DNA from: Pseudomonas sp. GV071
Lineage (GTDB): Bacteria > Pseudomonadota > Gammaproteobacteria > Pseudomonadales > Pseudomonadaceae
Direction: 5' to 3'
NCBI RefSeq assembly: GCF_003050835.1
Contig: NZ_QAOJ01000001.1
Span: forward strand, 558,001 to 622,000
Length of the DNA stretch: 64,000 bases
A program made the translations under genes and the position numbers. The notes below the pieces were generated by a model. It had not been told where the DNA came from. It saw only the letters and a program-made list of their open reading frames with translations, and searched no databases. Of this stretch, positions 20,851-29,619 are shown one piece after another (positions within the stretch are counted from its first letter, which is position 1; each line of letters opens with the position of its first letter).

Positions 20851-20985
20851 TCAGTGACGGGCGGGTTTCTGCTCGGCTTTCACCGGGGCCGGGGTTTTGT
20901 CGGCGGCGCGATACAGCTCGGCGTTCAGGTGGCTGGCGAATGCAGACGCGGCTACAAGGCTGGCGATGGCTCCGAATTTGTTCAT
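20851..20985 (-). CDS. Small exported protein, 44 residues
   Basis: Begins MNKFGAIASLVAASAFAS, a typical short signal peptide with a possible cleavage after AFA or LNA, and ends in a lysine/proline-rich tail (KTPAPVKAEQKP). GAGGA stands about 10 bases upstream of the ATG. It is first in the run of three small genes. The codon use and ribosome site argue that it is real, although it is short. Function is unknown. Confidence 0.55.
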   Translation of the reverse strand: MNKFGAIASLVAASAFASHLNAELYRAADKTPAPVKAEQKPARH

Positions 20986-21330
20986 GGCGATAATCCTCAT
21001 CTGGTATGGGGCGGTGTTGCCCGATGGGTCGCATGATTGCCGAGCGGCAGCAAAGCCAGAAGTGAATGGGCGGCATGGTGACTATCGAAGCCGGTGATAC
21101 AGCCCAGCGGCGCTATCGACAGGCCGATATGGAGGGCGGCGAACTGCTCAGAAAACCAGCCAGTTCGTAAAATTTTATTGACGAATGCGGGGCCAGCGTT
21201 TCTGCACCCGATTTCACAAATAATTCTGCGAAAGCGAGACGGCCGGCGGTTTATGGGTTCCTTTGCGCGCGCTGCTATGTTAAATAAAACAAACAGCTGG
21301 CCTTCACCTTCATCGCTTCAGGAAATCCTT
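20986..21330. other. Divergent intergenic region
   Basis: 345 bases between the small-gene run and the GATase gene. An open frame from 21094 runs into the GATase gene, but it has no family resemblance before 21331. AT-rich patches at about 21168-21240 are the likely promoter area. Confidence 0.4.
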
Positions 21331-22059
21331 ATGTCGTTACGTATCTGCATTCTGGAAACAGACAATCTGCGTCCGGAACTGGTTGACCAATATGAAAGCT
21401 ATGGCCGCATGTTCGAGCAACTGTTCGCCCGTCAGCCCATCGCCGCCACTTTCACCATCTACAACGTGGTGGCCGGTGATTACCCCGCAGATGACGAGCG
21501 TTTCGATGCCTACCTGGTGACCGGCAGCAAAGCCGACTCCTTCGGCACCGACCCGTGGATTCAAACCCTGAAGACCTACCTGCTGGACCGCTACCAGCGT
21601 GGCGACAAGCTCCTGGGTATCTGCTTCGGTCACCAATTGCTGGCGCTGCTGCTGGGCGGCAAGAGCGAGCGCGCGCACCAGGGTTGGGGCGTGGGCACCC
21701 ACCGTTACCAGATTGCTGAACAGCCGACCTGGATGACCCCAGCGATGAACGAGCTGACCCTGCTGATCAGCCACCAGGACCAAGTGACTGCGCTGCCGGA
21801 CAACGCCACCGTGGTCGCCTCCAGCGCCTTCTGCCCGATTGCCGCCTACCGCATCAACGACCAGGTGCTGTGCTTCCAGGGCCACCCGGAATTTATCCAC
21901 GACTACTCGCGCGCCTTGCTCGACATTCGTCAGCAGCACCTGGGTGAGCAGATCTATAAAACCGGGATCGACAGCTTGCAGCACGACCACCACGGCACCG
22001 CCGTAGCCGAGTGGATGATGCGCTTTGTGGCGCAGGACAAGAACCCGCAGTTGGCTTGA
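21331..22059 (+). CDS. Class I glutamine amidotransferase
   Basis: 242 residues from the ATG at 21331 (MSLRICILETDN), preceded by AGGAAA. The catalytic nucleophile is the cysteine in LLGICFGHQLL (residue about 98), and the catalytic histidine lies in FQGHPEF. This GMP-synthase-like GATase family releases ammonia from glutamine or hydrolyses gamma-glutamyl bonds, as PuuD relatives do. No synthetase partner lies nearby, so the substrate remains open. Confidence 0.85.
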   Translation: MSLRICILETDNLRPELVDQYESYGRMFEQLFARQPIAATFTIYNVVAGDYPADDERFDAYLVTGSKADSFGTDPWIQTLKTYLLDRYQRGDKLLGICFGHQLLALLLGGKSERAHQGWGVGTHRYQIAEQPTWMTPAMNELTLLISHQDQVTALPDNATVVASSAFCPIAAYRINDQVLCFQGHPEFIHDYSRALLDIRQQHLGEQIYKTGIDSLQHDHHGTAVAEWMMRFVAQDKNPQLA

Positions 22060-22082
22060 TTTCGAGAGCCCGACCTGAATCG

Positions 22083-22147
22083 TTGTGGGAGGGGCTTCAG
22101 CCGCGAACTTTTAAATCAAAAGCATCGCGGCTGAAGCCCCTCCCACA
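22083..22147. repeat. REP-type palindrome (REPIN)
   Basis: Arms TTGTGGGAGGGGCTTCAGCC and its complement, between the GATase gene and a convergent unknown gene. Confidence 0.85.
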
Positions 22148-22160
22148 AAACGGCGCCTGA

Positions 22161-22697
22161 TCACACGCTGACGTTGATCAACTCATCCGCGCTGTCGCCA
22201 TGGTCGGCGCGGTAGTCCTGCTGGTGCTCCTGCAGCTTCTGCGCAAACAGCGTCTGCACCCGCTCGGCAATGCCGGCTTCGACGTTCTGCCGCGCTTCTG
22301 GCGTCATGTTCGCCAGGTCTTCCTCGGTAATGCCCAGCTCTTCGAGAATGGCGGCGCGCATTTTTTCGCCGGGCGTCATGTCCATCCAGTCGTGAAACTC
22401 TTCCGAGGCGGTTTTGCCGGTCTTGGTGCTATCGCTTGCGCTCATTTCGCTACCGTCGCTGTCAGAACTGGAAGCGCCTGAGGCGATGTGGTTGAGCGCC
22501 AGCTTGAGCTTGGCGAAGGCTTCTTCGTCCAGGCCTGAACCGGTGTCGGCGGTGGCGGCGGCGTCTGCGGCCTTGATGGCGGCATTGATCGCCACCTGGT
22601 CGTCAGCACGCAGGTTGAAAGGCTCTTTATTGGCGGGGTTGGCGCGGGTGTGCCAAAGCTGGGCGGCATAGCTGCCGAGGGAACCGATGGTGCTCAT
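22161..22697 (-). CDS. Unknown acidic, alanine-rich protein
   Basis: 178 residues from the ATG at 22697 (MSTIGSLGSY), with AAGGAC upstream; a longer in-frame start lacks a ribosome site. Composition is rich in Ala, Ser, Asp and Glu. The C-terminal helical segment (EKMRAAILEELGITEEDLA, then MTPEARQNVEAGIAERVQ) recurs in several Pseudomonas proteins of unknown role. There is no signal peptide or membrane helix. It may be a secreted or phage-like helper, but nothing in the neighbours supports a specific job. Confidence 0.7.
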   Translation of the reverse strand: MSTIGSLGSYAAQLWHTRANPANKEPFNLRADDQVAINAAIKAADAAATADTGSGLDEEAFAKLKLALNHIASGASSSDSDGSEMSASDSTKTGKTASEEFHDWMDMTPGEKMRAAILEELGITEEDLANMTPEARQNVEAGIAERVQTLFAQKLQEHQQDYRADHGDSADELINVSV

Positions 22698-22820
22698 GGG
22701 GCATGTCCTTCGCGTGGCCATTCGATTGAGCGGGGGTCAGAGCAACGGCCGTGCCAGGAGATTAAGCGTCTGATTTATATCGATAAATAGTTGTTGCGCG
22801 GAACAAGCGCAGCGGTCAAT

Positions 22821-22861
22821 GGCGGCAACCCCTAGCCGGCAAGCGGCTAGCGGTTGCCGCC
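22821..22861. repeat. Strong hairpin upstream of a small membrane gene
   Basis: GGCGGCAACC...GGTTGCCGCC with an inner CTAGCCG/CGGCTAG-type stem. There is no following T-run, so it may be an mRNA 5' structure for the gene at 22884 rather than a terminator. Confidence 0.6.
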
Positions 22862-22883
22862 TTAACTCGGAATAAGGACCACG

Positions 22884-23129
22884 ATGGACTATCTCGATTT
22901 ACTGCAATGGCCCGCCATGGTCGTGACCGTGCTGGCGGCCTGGCTGATTGGCGCACAAAGCGCGCGCCGACGGATGGCCGGCTTCTGGGTCTTCATTCTG
23001 AGCAACGTGCTGTGGGTGGTCTGGGGCCTGCACAGCCATGCCTACGCGCTGATCCTGCTGCAGTTCTGCCTGTGCGCGATGAACTGCCGCGGCCTGAAGA
23101 AAAATGCTGACACGGTCACAGAGCAGTAA
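22884..23129 (+). CDS. Small integral membrane protein
   Basis: 81 residues. Three hydrophobic segments at about 10-26, 33-50 and 53-68 (FWVFILSNVLWVVWGLHSHA is the central part) with a short charged tail. The layout resembles a single SWEET/PnuC-like triple-helix bundle, but this is only a shape comparison. AAGGA stands before the ATG. A strong hairpin at 22821-22861 lies in its 5' region. Function unknown. Confidence 0.65.
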   Translation: MDYLDLLQWPAMVVTVLAAWLIGAQSARRRMAGFWVFILSNVLWVVWGLHSHAYALILLQFCLCAMNCRGLKKNADTVTEQ

Positions 23130-23198
23130 CGACGGCTAGACGCCGGTGGGCAGCGGCTATAGTGATGTCTTACTGCCGAAACAAACGAGGTCCGCTTT

Positions 23199-23444
23199 AT
23201 GGACTGGCTGGTCACCTATAAATACAACAATGTCGAACGTCATCTGCAGTTACAGGCACGCACGGTCCCGAATATTCAGGTTGTGGCCTTTCGCGCGGTG
23301 ATGGAAGTGTTTGGCGAGAAGCCGCCGGTAGACAAAGTGGCGGGGCAGCCAGTGCTGGAATGGATGCGCGCCTGCGGCGTGGATATCACCGACGTGATTC
23401 TGCTGCGCCGTACTAGCCGCAACGCCAGCGCCGATGACGCGTAG
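23199..23444 (+). CDS. Unknown 81-residue protein
   Basis: Begins MDWLVTYKYNNVERHLQLQA. Mixed alpha/beta composition with no signal peptide or membrane helix. A TATAGT element at 23157 is a possible -10 box, and a clean terminator follows at 23471, so it is probably a single-gene transcript. No family is recognised. Confidence 0.65.
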   Translation: MDWLVTYKYNNVERHLQLQARTVPNIQVVAFRAVMEVFGEKPPVDKVAGQPVLEWMRACGVDITDVILLRRTSRNASADDA

Positions 23445-23470
23445 GGGTAAAAGCGGCATATCCCGACGAT

Positions 23471-23504
23471 AAAAAGCCCGAGGTTATCAGCCTCGGGCTT
23501 TTTT
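23471..23504. terminator. Bidirectional terminator
   Basis: AAGCCCGAGG / CCTCGGGCTT stem with a seven-base loop, A-run before and T-run after, between convergent genes. Confidence 0.9.
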
Positions 23505-23526
23505 CATTGTCAGTAGAGCAGGGCGC

Positions 23527-23892
23527 TTAGCAGGCCACTGCCTTTTGTGCGCGGCGCTGACGCAATTCCTGATTCGAGCGGCGGGCCAGGGTCTTGGCCT
23601 TGGTCACGTGGATCGGGCCTTCGACATAGGTCGGCAGCTCGCGCTCCACCCAAGCCGCTTCGTCGCCACGCCAGCGCAGCAGGCCGGCCTCGATCTTGAT
23701 CTCGCGGTGCAGCTCACGAATCAGTGAATGCATGCGCACCGGGCTGAGGATCTCCTCGCTCTTGATCGCCTTGCACAACGGTTTGCCGTTCTCGCCTACC
23801 AGCGACAGCAGCAGGCTGCCATCGGGACGTGGCTTGATCGCTACGGTGTGTTGGGGGAAGGCGTCGAAGAATTCTTTTATGGCCAGTTGCAT
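23527..23892 (-). CDS. Unknown 121-residue protein
   Basis: Start chosen at the ATG at 23892 (MQLAIKEFFDAF). The frame is open upstream, but that part is AT-rich noncoding DNA with low Pseudomonas codon bias. The protein is basic at the C-terminus (KTLARRSNQELRQRRAQKA), which could bind nucleic acid. The central part has alternating strands (VAIKPRPDGSLLLSLVGENG). No domain is recognised. Confidence 0.65.
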   Translation of the reverse strand: MQLAIKEFFDAFPQHTVAIKPRPDGSLLLSLVGENGKPLCKAIKSEEILSPVRMHSLIRELHREIKIEAGLLRWRGDEAAWVERELPTYVEGPIHVTKAKTLARRSNQELRQRRAQKAVAC

Positions 23893-24065
23893 TCCATGTA
23901 CTCCATCGATTCTTTTCAGGTGGAGGGAATAGAGCAGATGGCATGCCAGAAATTTAACAAGGGTAAATTCTTTTAAAAACAATAACTTATCTATTTGTGT
24001 TGCCGCTTCGGTCGTGCACTTTGCATGATCGGGCAAAAGCCGACCTTGCAAAGTGCAAGTAGCGC

Positions 24066-24377
24066 CTAGCTGAACGGTTGCTGGAACGGCGTTTTCACCG
24101 GCAGGTCCGGTCCCAGTTCATCGGCGTCGAACACCTGCGGTGCATAGGTACGGCGCAGCGGTTTGCGCGGCGGGCGCTGGGCCACTTCGGGCAGGTGCTT
24201 GAGGTGGTAAGTGGCGGGCAGCGGCCCCTGGGCACGGCCAAGGCCGCGATAGATCGCCACCGAGCCGAGGACGATATCCGCGGCGCCCACCACACCTTTA
24301 ACCGCCATGCCTTTGCGAATCAGCAGAATGCCGCCGGCAACGGCGAGCAGGCGTTCGAGATAACCGGGATTGGCCAT
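24066..24377 (-). CDS. DUF2892-like membrane protein
   Basis: 103 residues. The N-terminal 45 residues (ERLLAVAGGILLIRKG, then GVVGAADIVLGSVAIYRG) form two short hydrophobic helices separated by a glycine turn, matching the DUF2892 inner-membrane module. The C-terminal half is proline-rich and hydrophilic. No role is known for this family. Confidence 0.7.
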   Translation of the reverse strand: MANPGYLERLLAVAGGILLIRKGMAVKGVVGAADIVLGSVAIYRGLGRAQGPLPATYHLKHLPEVAQRPPRKPLRRTYAPQVFDADELGPDLPVKTPFQQPFS

Positions 24378-24673
24378 GGCGTGTTCCTCGTGGTTGGCAA
24401 CGGATACAAGGTCTGAACGAGGTCCTGCGCCGGGAGTTCAGGTTTTTCCGTGAACGGTCATTTTGCTGGGCAAAATTGTTGAACTCTCGCGCCTATCCGC
24501 ACACCTATCCTGTAGGGGGCCGGACAGCCAAACGCTCAAGCATCAGTTATTGCGCGCAGCCTTGCTGGTCGACTGGCTTCGGTCATTGGTAACGGTCCCC
24601 TGCAAATCTTCCTGCTGCGAGGGTAGTTCGGCAGGGTAAGGAGACCGCAAGACGGGGACGAGGAGCTAAGGCA
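24378..24673. other. Divergent intergenic region
   Basis: 296 bases between the DUF2892-like and DUF2513 genes. No gene or clear hairpin was found. The stretch 24610-24665 is purine-rich before the DUF2513 start. Confidence 0.35.
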
Positions 24674-25075
24674 ATGAAGAGAGATTGGGAGCTGGTCAGG
24701 GAGCTGCTGTTGGACATCGAAGGCCTGGAGAAGGGCCATCATTTTTTCCCCCACCGTATCGATGAACATTCCAGTGACAGCGTCAGCTACCACTTGCACC
24801 TGCTGGAACAAGCCGGCCTGGTGGAATGCGCCGACCATCGCCCGTTAAGCGGCGAGTTGGTGCGCATCGGCAAAGCCCTGACCCTTACCGGCCATGACCT
24901 GCTCGATCTGATCCGTGATGAAAACCTGTGGATCGTGAAGAAGGCCTTCCTGATCGAGCACCTCGGCGGCATCACCATGGATGCGCTGAAGTCGACCATG
25001 GCCCTGTACCCCAGCGACAGCGGTGGCTCCTTCAGTGTGTCGCGGCACGCGCAGAACGACGCCCTATTCAATTGA
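24674..25075 (+). CDS. DUF2513 domain protein
   Basis: 133 residues. It matches DUF2513 by its opening MKRDWELVRELLLDIE, the YHLHLLEQAGLVE segment and the LTLTGHDLLDLIRDENLW segment. The fold is winged-helix-like, and members are often found in prophages and accessory regions. It lacks a DNA target or known partner. The C-terminus extends about 25 residues past the domain. Confidence 0.85.
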   Translation: MKRDWELVRELLLDIEGLEKGHHFFPHRIDEHSSDSVSYHLHLLEQAGLVECADHRPLSGELVRIGKALTLTGHDLLDLIRDENLWIVKKAFLIEHLGGITMDALKSTMALYPSDSGGSFSVSRHAQNDALFN

Positions 25076-25183
25076 TCACCCGGTAGCGTCGGCAGCCCTC
25101 GGCTGCCGATCGGCTACTGCATTGGCTGCCAAATTGGCCGCCGCTTTCACTCGCGCTCACTTCATCTGACCGAGGCACGCACC

Positions 25184-27673
25184 ATGTCCGCTGAAAGCAA
25201 GCCGCAAGACGCGCCCACGTCCATTCCCACCCCCGACGTGCAGGCCTTCAAGCAAAGCATCCTGGCCAAGCTCAAATACGCCGTCGGCAAGGACCCGGCC
25301 AACGCCTATATCCACGACTGGTTCGAAGCCATCGCCCTGGCGGCCCGCGACCACCTGGTGGACAACTGGGAGGAGTCGGAAGCGCGGGTCGACCGTAAAC
25401 CGCAAAAGCGCGTGTATTACCTTTCGCTGGAATTTCTCATCGGCCGTCTGCTGGTTGATTGCCTGAGCAACCTCGGCCTGTTGGAAACCGCGCGCCTGGC
25501 CCTGGCTGAACTGGACGTTGACATCGAGCGGATCCGCGAAGTGGAACCGGATGCCGCCCTTGGTAACGGCGGCCTAGGGCGGCTGGCCGCGTGTTTTATG
25601 GAAAGCATGGCCACCCTCAATATCGCCGGCCACGGCTACGGCATTCGTTATGAGCACGGCCTGTTCAAACAGGTGATCAGCGATGGCTGGCAGCACGAGC
25701 ACACCGAGACCTGGCTGGACTTCGGCAACCCCTGGGAATTCGAGCGCCCGGAGGTCAGCTACAACATCGGCTTTGGCGGCAGCGTCAACACCGTCACTGA
25801 GCGCAACGATGTGCCGCGCCAGCATTGGCAGCCCACCGAAATCATCCGCGCCATTGCCTACGACACCCCAGTAGTCGGCTGGCGCCGAGCCGGGGTCAAC
25901 ACCCTGCGGCTGTGGCGAGCGCGGGCCCTGGAAGACCTGCAACTGGAGCGCTTCAACGCCGGTGACCACTTGGGCGCCGTGGCTGATGTGGTACGTGCCG
26001 AAAGCATTTCCCGGGTGCTGTACCCGGCCGACAGCACCGAAGCCGGACAGGAACTGCGCCTGCGCCAGGAGTTCTTCTTCGTCTCGGCCTCCTTGCAGGA
26101 CCTGCTCCACCGCCATATGCGCCTGCACGGCGACATTCATTCGCTGCCGGAAAAAGTCGCCATCCAGCTTAACGACACCCACCCGGCCATCGCCGTGGCG
26201 GAGCTGATGCGCCAGTTGGTGGACGTGTACCGCATCGAGTGGTTCAACGCCTGGGAACTGAGTGTGGCGACCCTGTCGTACACCAACCACACCCTGTTGC
26301 CGGAGGCTTTGGAGTCGTGGCCGGTGTCGTTGATGGAGCGCCTGCTGCCGCGGCATATGCAGATCATCTACCTGATCAACGCCTACCATATCGACTCGCT
26401 GCGCGCCCAGGACATCCACGACTTCGACCTTCTGCGCTCGGTGTCGCTGATCGATGAAGACCACGGCCGTCGCGTGCGCATGGGTAACTTGGCGTTTCTC
26501 GGCTCCCACAGCATCAACGGCGTGTCGGCGCTGCACACCGACCTGATGCGCGAAACCGTGTTCCGCGACCTGCACAACCTCTACCCGGACCGCATCCGCA
26601 ACAAAACCAACGGCGTGACCTTTCGCCGCTGGCTGTACCAGGTCAACCCGCAGCTCACCCAGTTGCTGATCGACAACATTGGCCAGGGCGTGCTCGATAG
26701 CCCGGAAAGCTCGCTGATCAAGCTGGAGCCCTTTGCCGATAAAGCCAATTTCCGCAAACAGTTCATCGCCCAGCGCCAACACAGCAAAGCAGCGTTGGCG
26801 CGGCTGGTGAAAGAGCGGTTGAACATCGACCTCAACCCCGACGCGATCTTCGACGTGCAGGTCAAACGGATCCACGAATACAAACGCCAGTTGCTCAACC
26901 TGCTGCACACCGTGGCGCTGTACCAGGCGATTCGTAACGACCCGACTACCGACTGGGTGCCGCGAGTGAAGATCTTCGCCGGCAAGGCGGCGGCCAGTTA
27001 TCACCAGGCCAAGCTGATCATCAAACTGGCCAACGACATCAGCCGCACCATCAACGACGACCCGACGGTGCGTGGGCTGCTTAAGGTGGTGTTTATCCCC
27101 AACTACAACGTCAGCCTGGCGGAAACCATCATTCCGGCGGCCGACCTCTCCGAGCAGATCTCCACTGCCGGTATGGAGGCCTCGGGTACCAGCAATATGA
27201 AGTTCGCCCTGAATGGCGCGCTGACCATCGGCACCCTGGACGGCGCCAACGTGGAAATGAGCCAACTGATCGGCGCCGAGCATATGTTTATCTTCGGCAT
27301 GACCGCGCAGGAGGTGAAGCTGCGGATGCAGAACAACGACTTCGACACCATCCATGTGATCAAACAGTCGGAGCGTTTGAATGCGGCGCTGGAAGCAATC
27401 AGCAAGGGCGTATTTTCCCCCGATGATCCTGAGCGCTATGCCGGGCTGATCGACGGCCTGGTGCACCACGACCGCTACATGCTCTGCGCCGACTTCGACT
27501 CGTACTGGGATGCCCAGCGCAAGGTCGATGAACTGTGGCAACAGCCCAACCAGTGGTGGCGCTCAGCCGTGCTCAACACCGCGCGCACCGGCTGGTTCTC
27601 CTCCGACCGCACCATCCGCGAATACGCCGAAGACATCTGGAAAGCGATGCCGCCGGAGAAGAACAAGAAGTAG
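25184..27673 (+). CDS. glgP: Glycogen/alpha-glucan phosphorylase
   Basis: 829 residues, the usual length. It releases glucose-1-phosphate from storage glucans by phosphorolysis in the cytoplasm. Family landmarks run the full length: YYLSLEFLIGRLL near residue 85, ALGNGGLGRLAACFMES, HEYKRQLLN, and the pyridoxal-phosphate site EASGTSNMKFALNGA with the Schiff-base lysine. No other glycogen genes are adjacent; the next 440 bases are a REP array. Confidence 0.97.
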   Translation: MSAESKPQDAPTSIPTPDVQAFKQSILAKLKYAVGKDPANAYIHDWFEAIALAARDHLVDNWEESEARVDRKPQKRVYYLSLEFLIGRLLVDCLSNLGLLETARLALAELDVDIERIREVEPDAALGNGGLGRLAACFMESMATLNIAGHGYGIRYEHGLFKQVISDGWQHEHTETWLDFGNPWEFERPEVSYNIGFGGSVNTVTERNDVPRQHWQPTEIIRAIAYDTPVVGWRRAGVNTLRLWRARALEDLQLERFNAGDHLGAVADVVRAESISRVLYPADSTEAGQELRLRQEFFFVSASLQDLLHRHMRLHGDIHSLPEKVAIQLNDTHPAIAVAELMRQLVDVYRIEWFNAWELSVATLSYTNHTLLPEALESWPVSLMERLLPRHMQIIYLINAYHIDSLRAQDIHDFDLLRSVSLIDEDHGRRVRMGNLAFLGSHSINGVSALHTDLMRETVFRDLHNLYPDRIRNKTNGVTFRRWLYQVNPQLTQLLIDNIGQGVLDSPESSLIKLEPFADKANFRKQFIAQRQHSKAALARLVKERLNIDLNPDAIFDVQVKRIHEYKRQLLNLLHTVALYQAIRNDPTTDWVPRVKIFAGKAAASYHQAKLIIKLANDISRTINDDPTVRGLLKVVFIPNYNVSLAETIIPAADLSEQISTAGMEASGTSNMKFALNGALTIGTLDGANVEMSQLIGAEHMFIFGMTAQEVKLRMQNNDFDTIHVIKQSERLNAALEAISKGVFSPDDPERYAGLIDGLVHHDRYMLCADFDSYWDAQRKVDELWQQPNQWWRSAVLNTARTGWFSSDRTIREYAEDIWKAMPPEKNKK

Positions 27674-27674
27674 C

Positions 27675-28117
27675 GCGTTTGCAGGCCCGGCCAATCGCGG
27701 CTGAAGCCGCTCCCACAGGAGAACCTCGATCCCCGTAGGAGCGGCTTCAGCCGCGATGCTTTTAGCGATTTAGCCCAGGAAAAAAACAGGGCGTTTGCAG
27801 GTCCGGCCTATCGCGGCTGAAGCCGCTCCTACAGGAGAACTTCGATCCCCGTGGGAGGGGCTTCAGCCGCGATGCTTTTAGCGATCTAACTCAAGCAAAA
27901 AACAGGGCGTTTGCAGGTCCGGCCTATCGCGGCTGAAGCCACTCCTTCAGGAGAACTTCGATCCCCGTGGGAGGGGCTTCAGCCGCGATGCTTTTAGCGA
28001 TCTAACTCAAGCAAAAAACAGGGCGTTTGCAGGGCCGTCCAATCGCGGCTGAAGCCGCTCCTACAGGAGAACTTCGATCACTGTGGGAGGGGCTTCAGCC
28101 GCGATGCTTTTCAGCGA
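27675..28117. repeat. Tandem REPIN array, four units of 116 bp
   Basis: Units begin with GCGTTTGCAG at 27675, 27791, 27907 and 28023, an exact 116-base period. Each holds a head-to-head pair of REP arms (TCGCGGCTGAAGCCGCTCC and GGAG(C/G)GGCTTCAGCCGCGA) around about 30 bases, followed by a GCGATGCTTTTAGCGAT tail and linker. The middle two units are nearly identical; the last lacks the linker. Confidence 0.92.
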
Positions 28118-28540
28118 TTACCAAAACCCGGTCGGGTGCTGTTTGGCGATGTAATCGGGCTGCAGCCCGAATGCGGTCTGGAAGAAGGTGGCGAGGCGGG
28201 TGTGCAGCACCATCTGGTTGATCGAGGCGAGTTTGCCCCGTTGCACCCGGCGTTGGTTGCTGTCGCTATAGAAGTCTTCATGCAGCACTTTCTGCAGGCT
28301 CGGTTCGGCGGTGATGCAGCAACTATTGAAGCCGTGCTCAAGCTGCCCGTCGGGGTAGTTCACCAGCAGGCATAAACCGGGGCTGGCTTTCTCGGCGCCG
28401 TGCAGTTCCAGGCGCACTTCCAGCCCTGCGCCTTGGGCGTAGGTACGGGCTTCCTCGAACAGCGGCATCGCGCACTCCTGCATCAAGGTCATGAAGGCAT
28501 CGAGAAAGGCCTGGGTGTCGACTGCCTGGCTGTCCATCAT
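28118..28540 (-). CDS. Unknown 140-residue protein
   Basis: Start at the ATG at 28540 (MMDSQAVDTQ), nine bases after AAGGAG; a GTG three codons earlier is too close to that site. The protein is soluble. It includes LEVRLELHGAEKASPGLCLL and a paired-cysteine segment FNSCCIT. It is the last gene of a four-gene co-oriented set and abuts the REP array. No family is recognised. Confidence 0.65.
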   Translation of the reverse strand: MMDSQAVDTQAFLDAFMTLMQECAMPLFEEARTYAQGAGLEVRLELHGAEKASPGLCLLVNYPDGQLEHGFNSCCITAEPSLQKVLHEDFYSDSNQRRVQRGKLASINQMVLHTRLATFFQTAFGLQPDYIAKQHPTGFW

Positions 28541-28552
28541 CGGCGCCACTCC

Positions 28553-28753
28553 TTAATGGCCGGCGCGGGCAGGTGTGTGCCGCGCCTGGGCTGAGCGCAG
28601 GGCAGGGCGCTGCACCGGCTGTGGTTGGGGATGGTTCTGGTGATAGTGGGCGTTATGGTGACGCCGGGCGATGCGCAGCATCCCCCACAAGGTGGCCGCT
28701 GCCACCAGCAGCCAGGTTCCGATCAGCAGCAGAATCATGCTTTCAGGTGGCAT
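28553..28753 (-). CDS. Small membrane protein with His-rich tail
   Basis: 66 residues. One hydrophobic helix (residues about 5-26, ILLLIGTWLLVAAATLWGML) followed by RRHHNAHYHQNH, a histidine cluster that could bind metal, and a basic tail. It lies between an NAD-binding protein gene and the 140-residue unknown. Function unknown. Confidence 0.6.
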   Translation of the reverse strand: MPPESMILLLIGTWLLVAAATLWGMLRIARRHHNAHYHQNHPQPQPVQRPALRSAQARHTPARAGH

Positions 28754-28773
28754 ACGGTCCTCCTCTCAGCCGG

Positions 28774-29361
28774 TCATGGCTGCGGCATTACGTCGACTTC
28801 AGGCTGTACCGGTTGGTTGGCTTGGCCATGAATGCGGATGCGTTGGTGCATGTTGTCGGCATGGCACACCTCGTCCACCACCTGGCTGGCAAAGCTGCTC
28901 AGTAGCGGCGCCTGGTCGGTGACCTCGGGGGCATCGAACAGGGTCCACACCACCGGGCTATTGGTCAGGCGCTCCTGCAGTTGGCTGGCGCTGGCATCGG
29001 TGTTATCCAGCCAGGTGAAATCGCCGATCAGCAGCAGGCGTTTGACCCCGGCCACCGGCAAGCCATCGAGCAGCGCGGTGACGGCCTTGGCGGTGTGTTG
29101 CAGCGCATCTGCACCGCCGGTTGTGGCCAGCACACAGACCACCGCGTCCTTGCCGGCAATGCTCTGGCTGACGCTGATAGGGTCGTACAAATCGCCCTGA
29201 ATGGTGCTCAGACCAGGGCGGGCGTCCACCGCATTGAGGTCGTCCAGCACCAGGGTGGTCTCGAACTGACGCGCCAAGGCTTCAACCATCAACGCGTGTC
29301 CAATGCTGCTCTGGGCGCCATACACGGCGAGTTTTACGGCAGGCGTTTCGAGATTTTTCAT
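28774..29361 (-). CDS. NAD(P)-binding Rossmann protein (NmrA-like)
   Basis: 195 residues. The first strand and dinucleotide loop are VKLAVYGAQSSIGHAL, a variant GxxxxIG motif of atypical short-chain/NmrA proteins, followed by IQGDLYDP and VVCVLATTGG. No catalytic Tyr-x-x-x-Lys is obvious, so it may sense redox cofactors or act as a reductase with another mechanism. It is in a four-gene set of unknown genes. Confidence 0.75.
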   Translation of the reverse strand: MKNLETPAVKLAVYGAQSSIGHALMVEALARQFETTLVLDDLNAVDARPGLSTIQGDLYDPISVSQSIAGKDAVVCVLATTGGADALQHTAKAVTALLDGLPVAGVKRLLLIGDFTWLDNTDASASQLQERLTNSPVVWTLFDAPEVTDQAPLLSSFASQVVDEVCHADNMHQRIRIHGQANQPVQPEVDVMPQP

Positions 29362-29394
29362 CTAGGCGTACTCGTGGTTGTGGTTGTTGTGGAA

Positions 29395-29619
29395 TCAGCT
29401 GTTGGACGCCTGTTGATGTCCGGGCTGAGTCGGACCGCCGTGTTGCCCGGCGGTTACGCGGATGTCCGTGATATCGCTGCTTTTTGCTGAGGTATGCAGG
29501 GACTCGACATGGCTGCGCGCCTGGCTCGGCGTAAGGGCTTCGCTGCTCGCGTCGACCTCCACGCTATGGGCCTGGCCATGCAACCGGTAATGCACCACAA
29601 ACGGGTAGTTGCCACTCAT
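29395..29619 (-). CDS. Unknown 74-residue protein
   Basis: Start chosen at the ATG at 29619 (MSGNYPFVVHYRLHGQAHSV); the upstream open frame is AT-richer and unlikely to code. The N-terminal half has alternating strands, and the C-terminus ends in Gln/His/Pro-rich sequence. It is first in the four-gene set reading toward 28118. No family is recognised. Confidence 0.6.
   Translation of the reverse strand: MSGNYPFVVHYRLHGQAHSVEVDASSEALTPSQARSHVESLHTSAKSSDITDIRVTAGQHGGPTQPGHQQASNS

Noticed and set aside
21094..21330. N-terminal extension of the GATase gene
   Set aside because: It has no family similarity and poor codon use; the ATG at 21331 has a good ribosome site and fits the family start.
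25574..27541. 655-codon minus-strand frame
   Set aside because: It is antisense to glgP.
27675..28117. Possible CRISPR array
   Set aside because: Units are 116 bases, contain REP palindromes, and the would-be spacers are also repeated; no cas gene is nearby.
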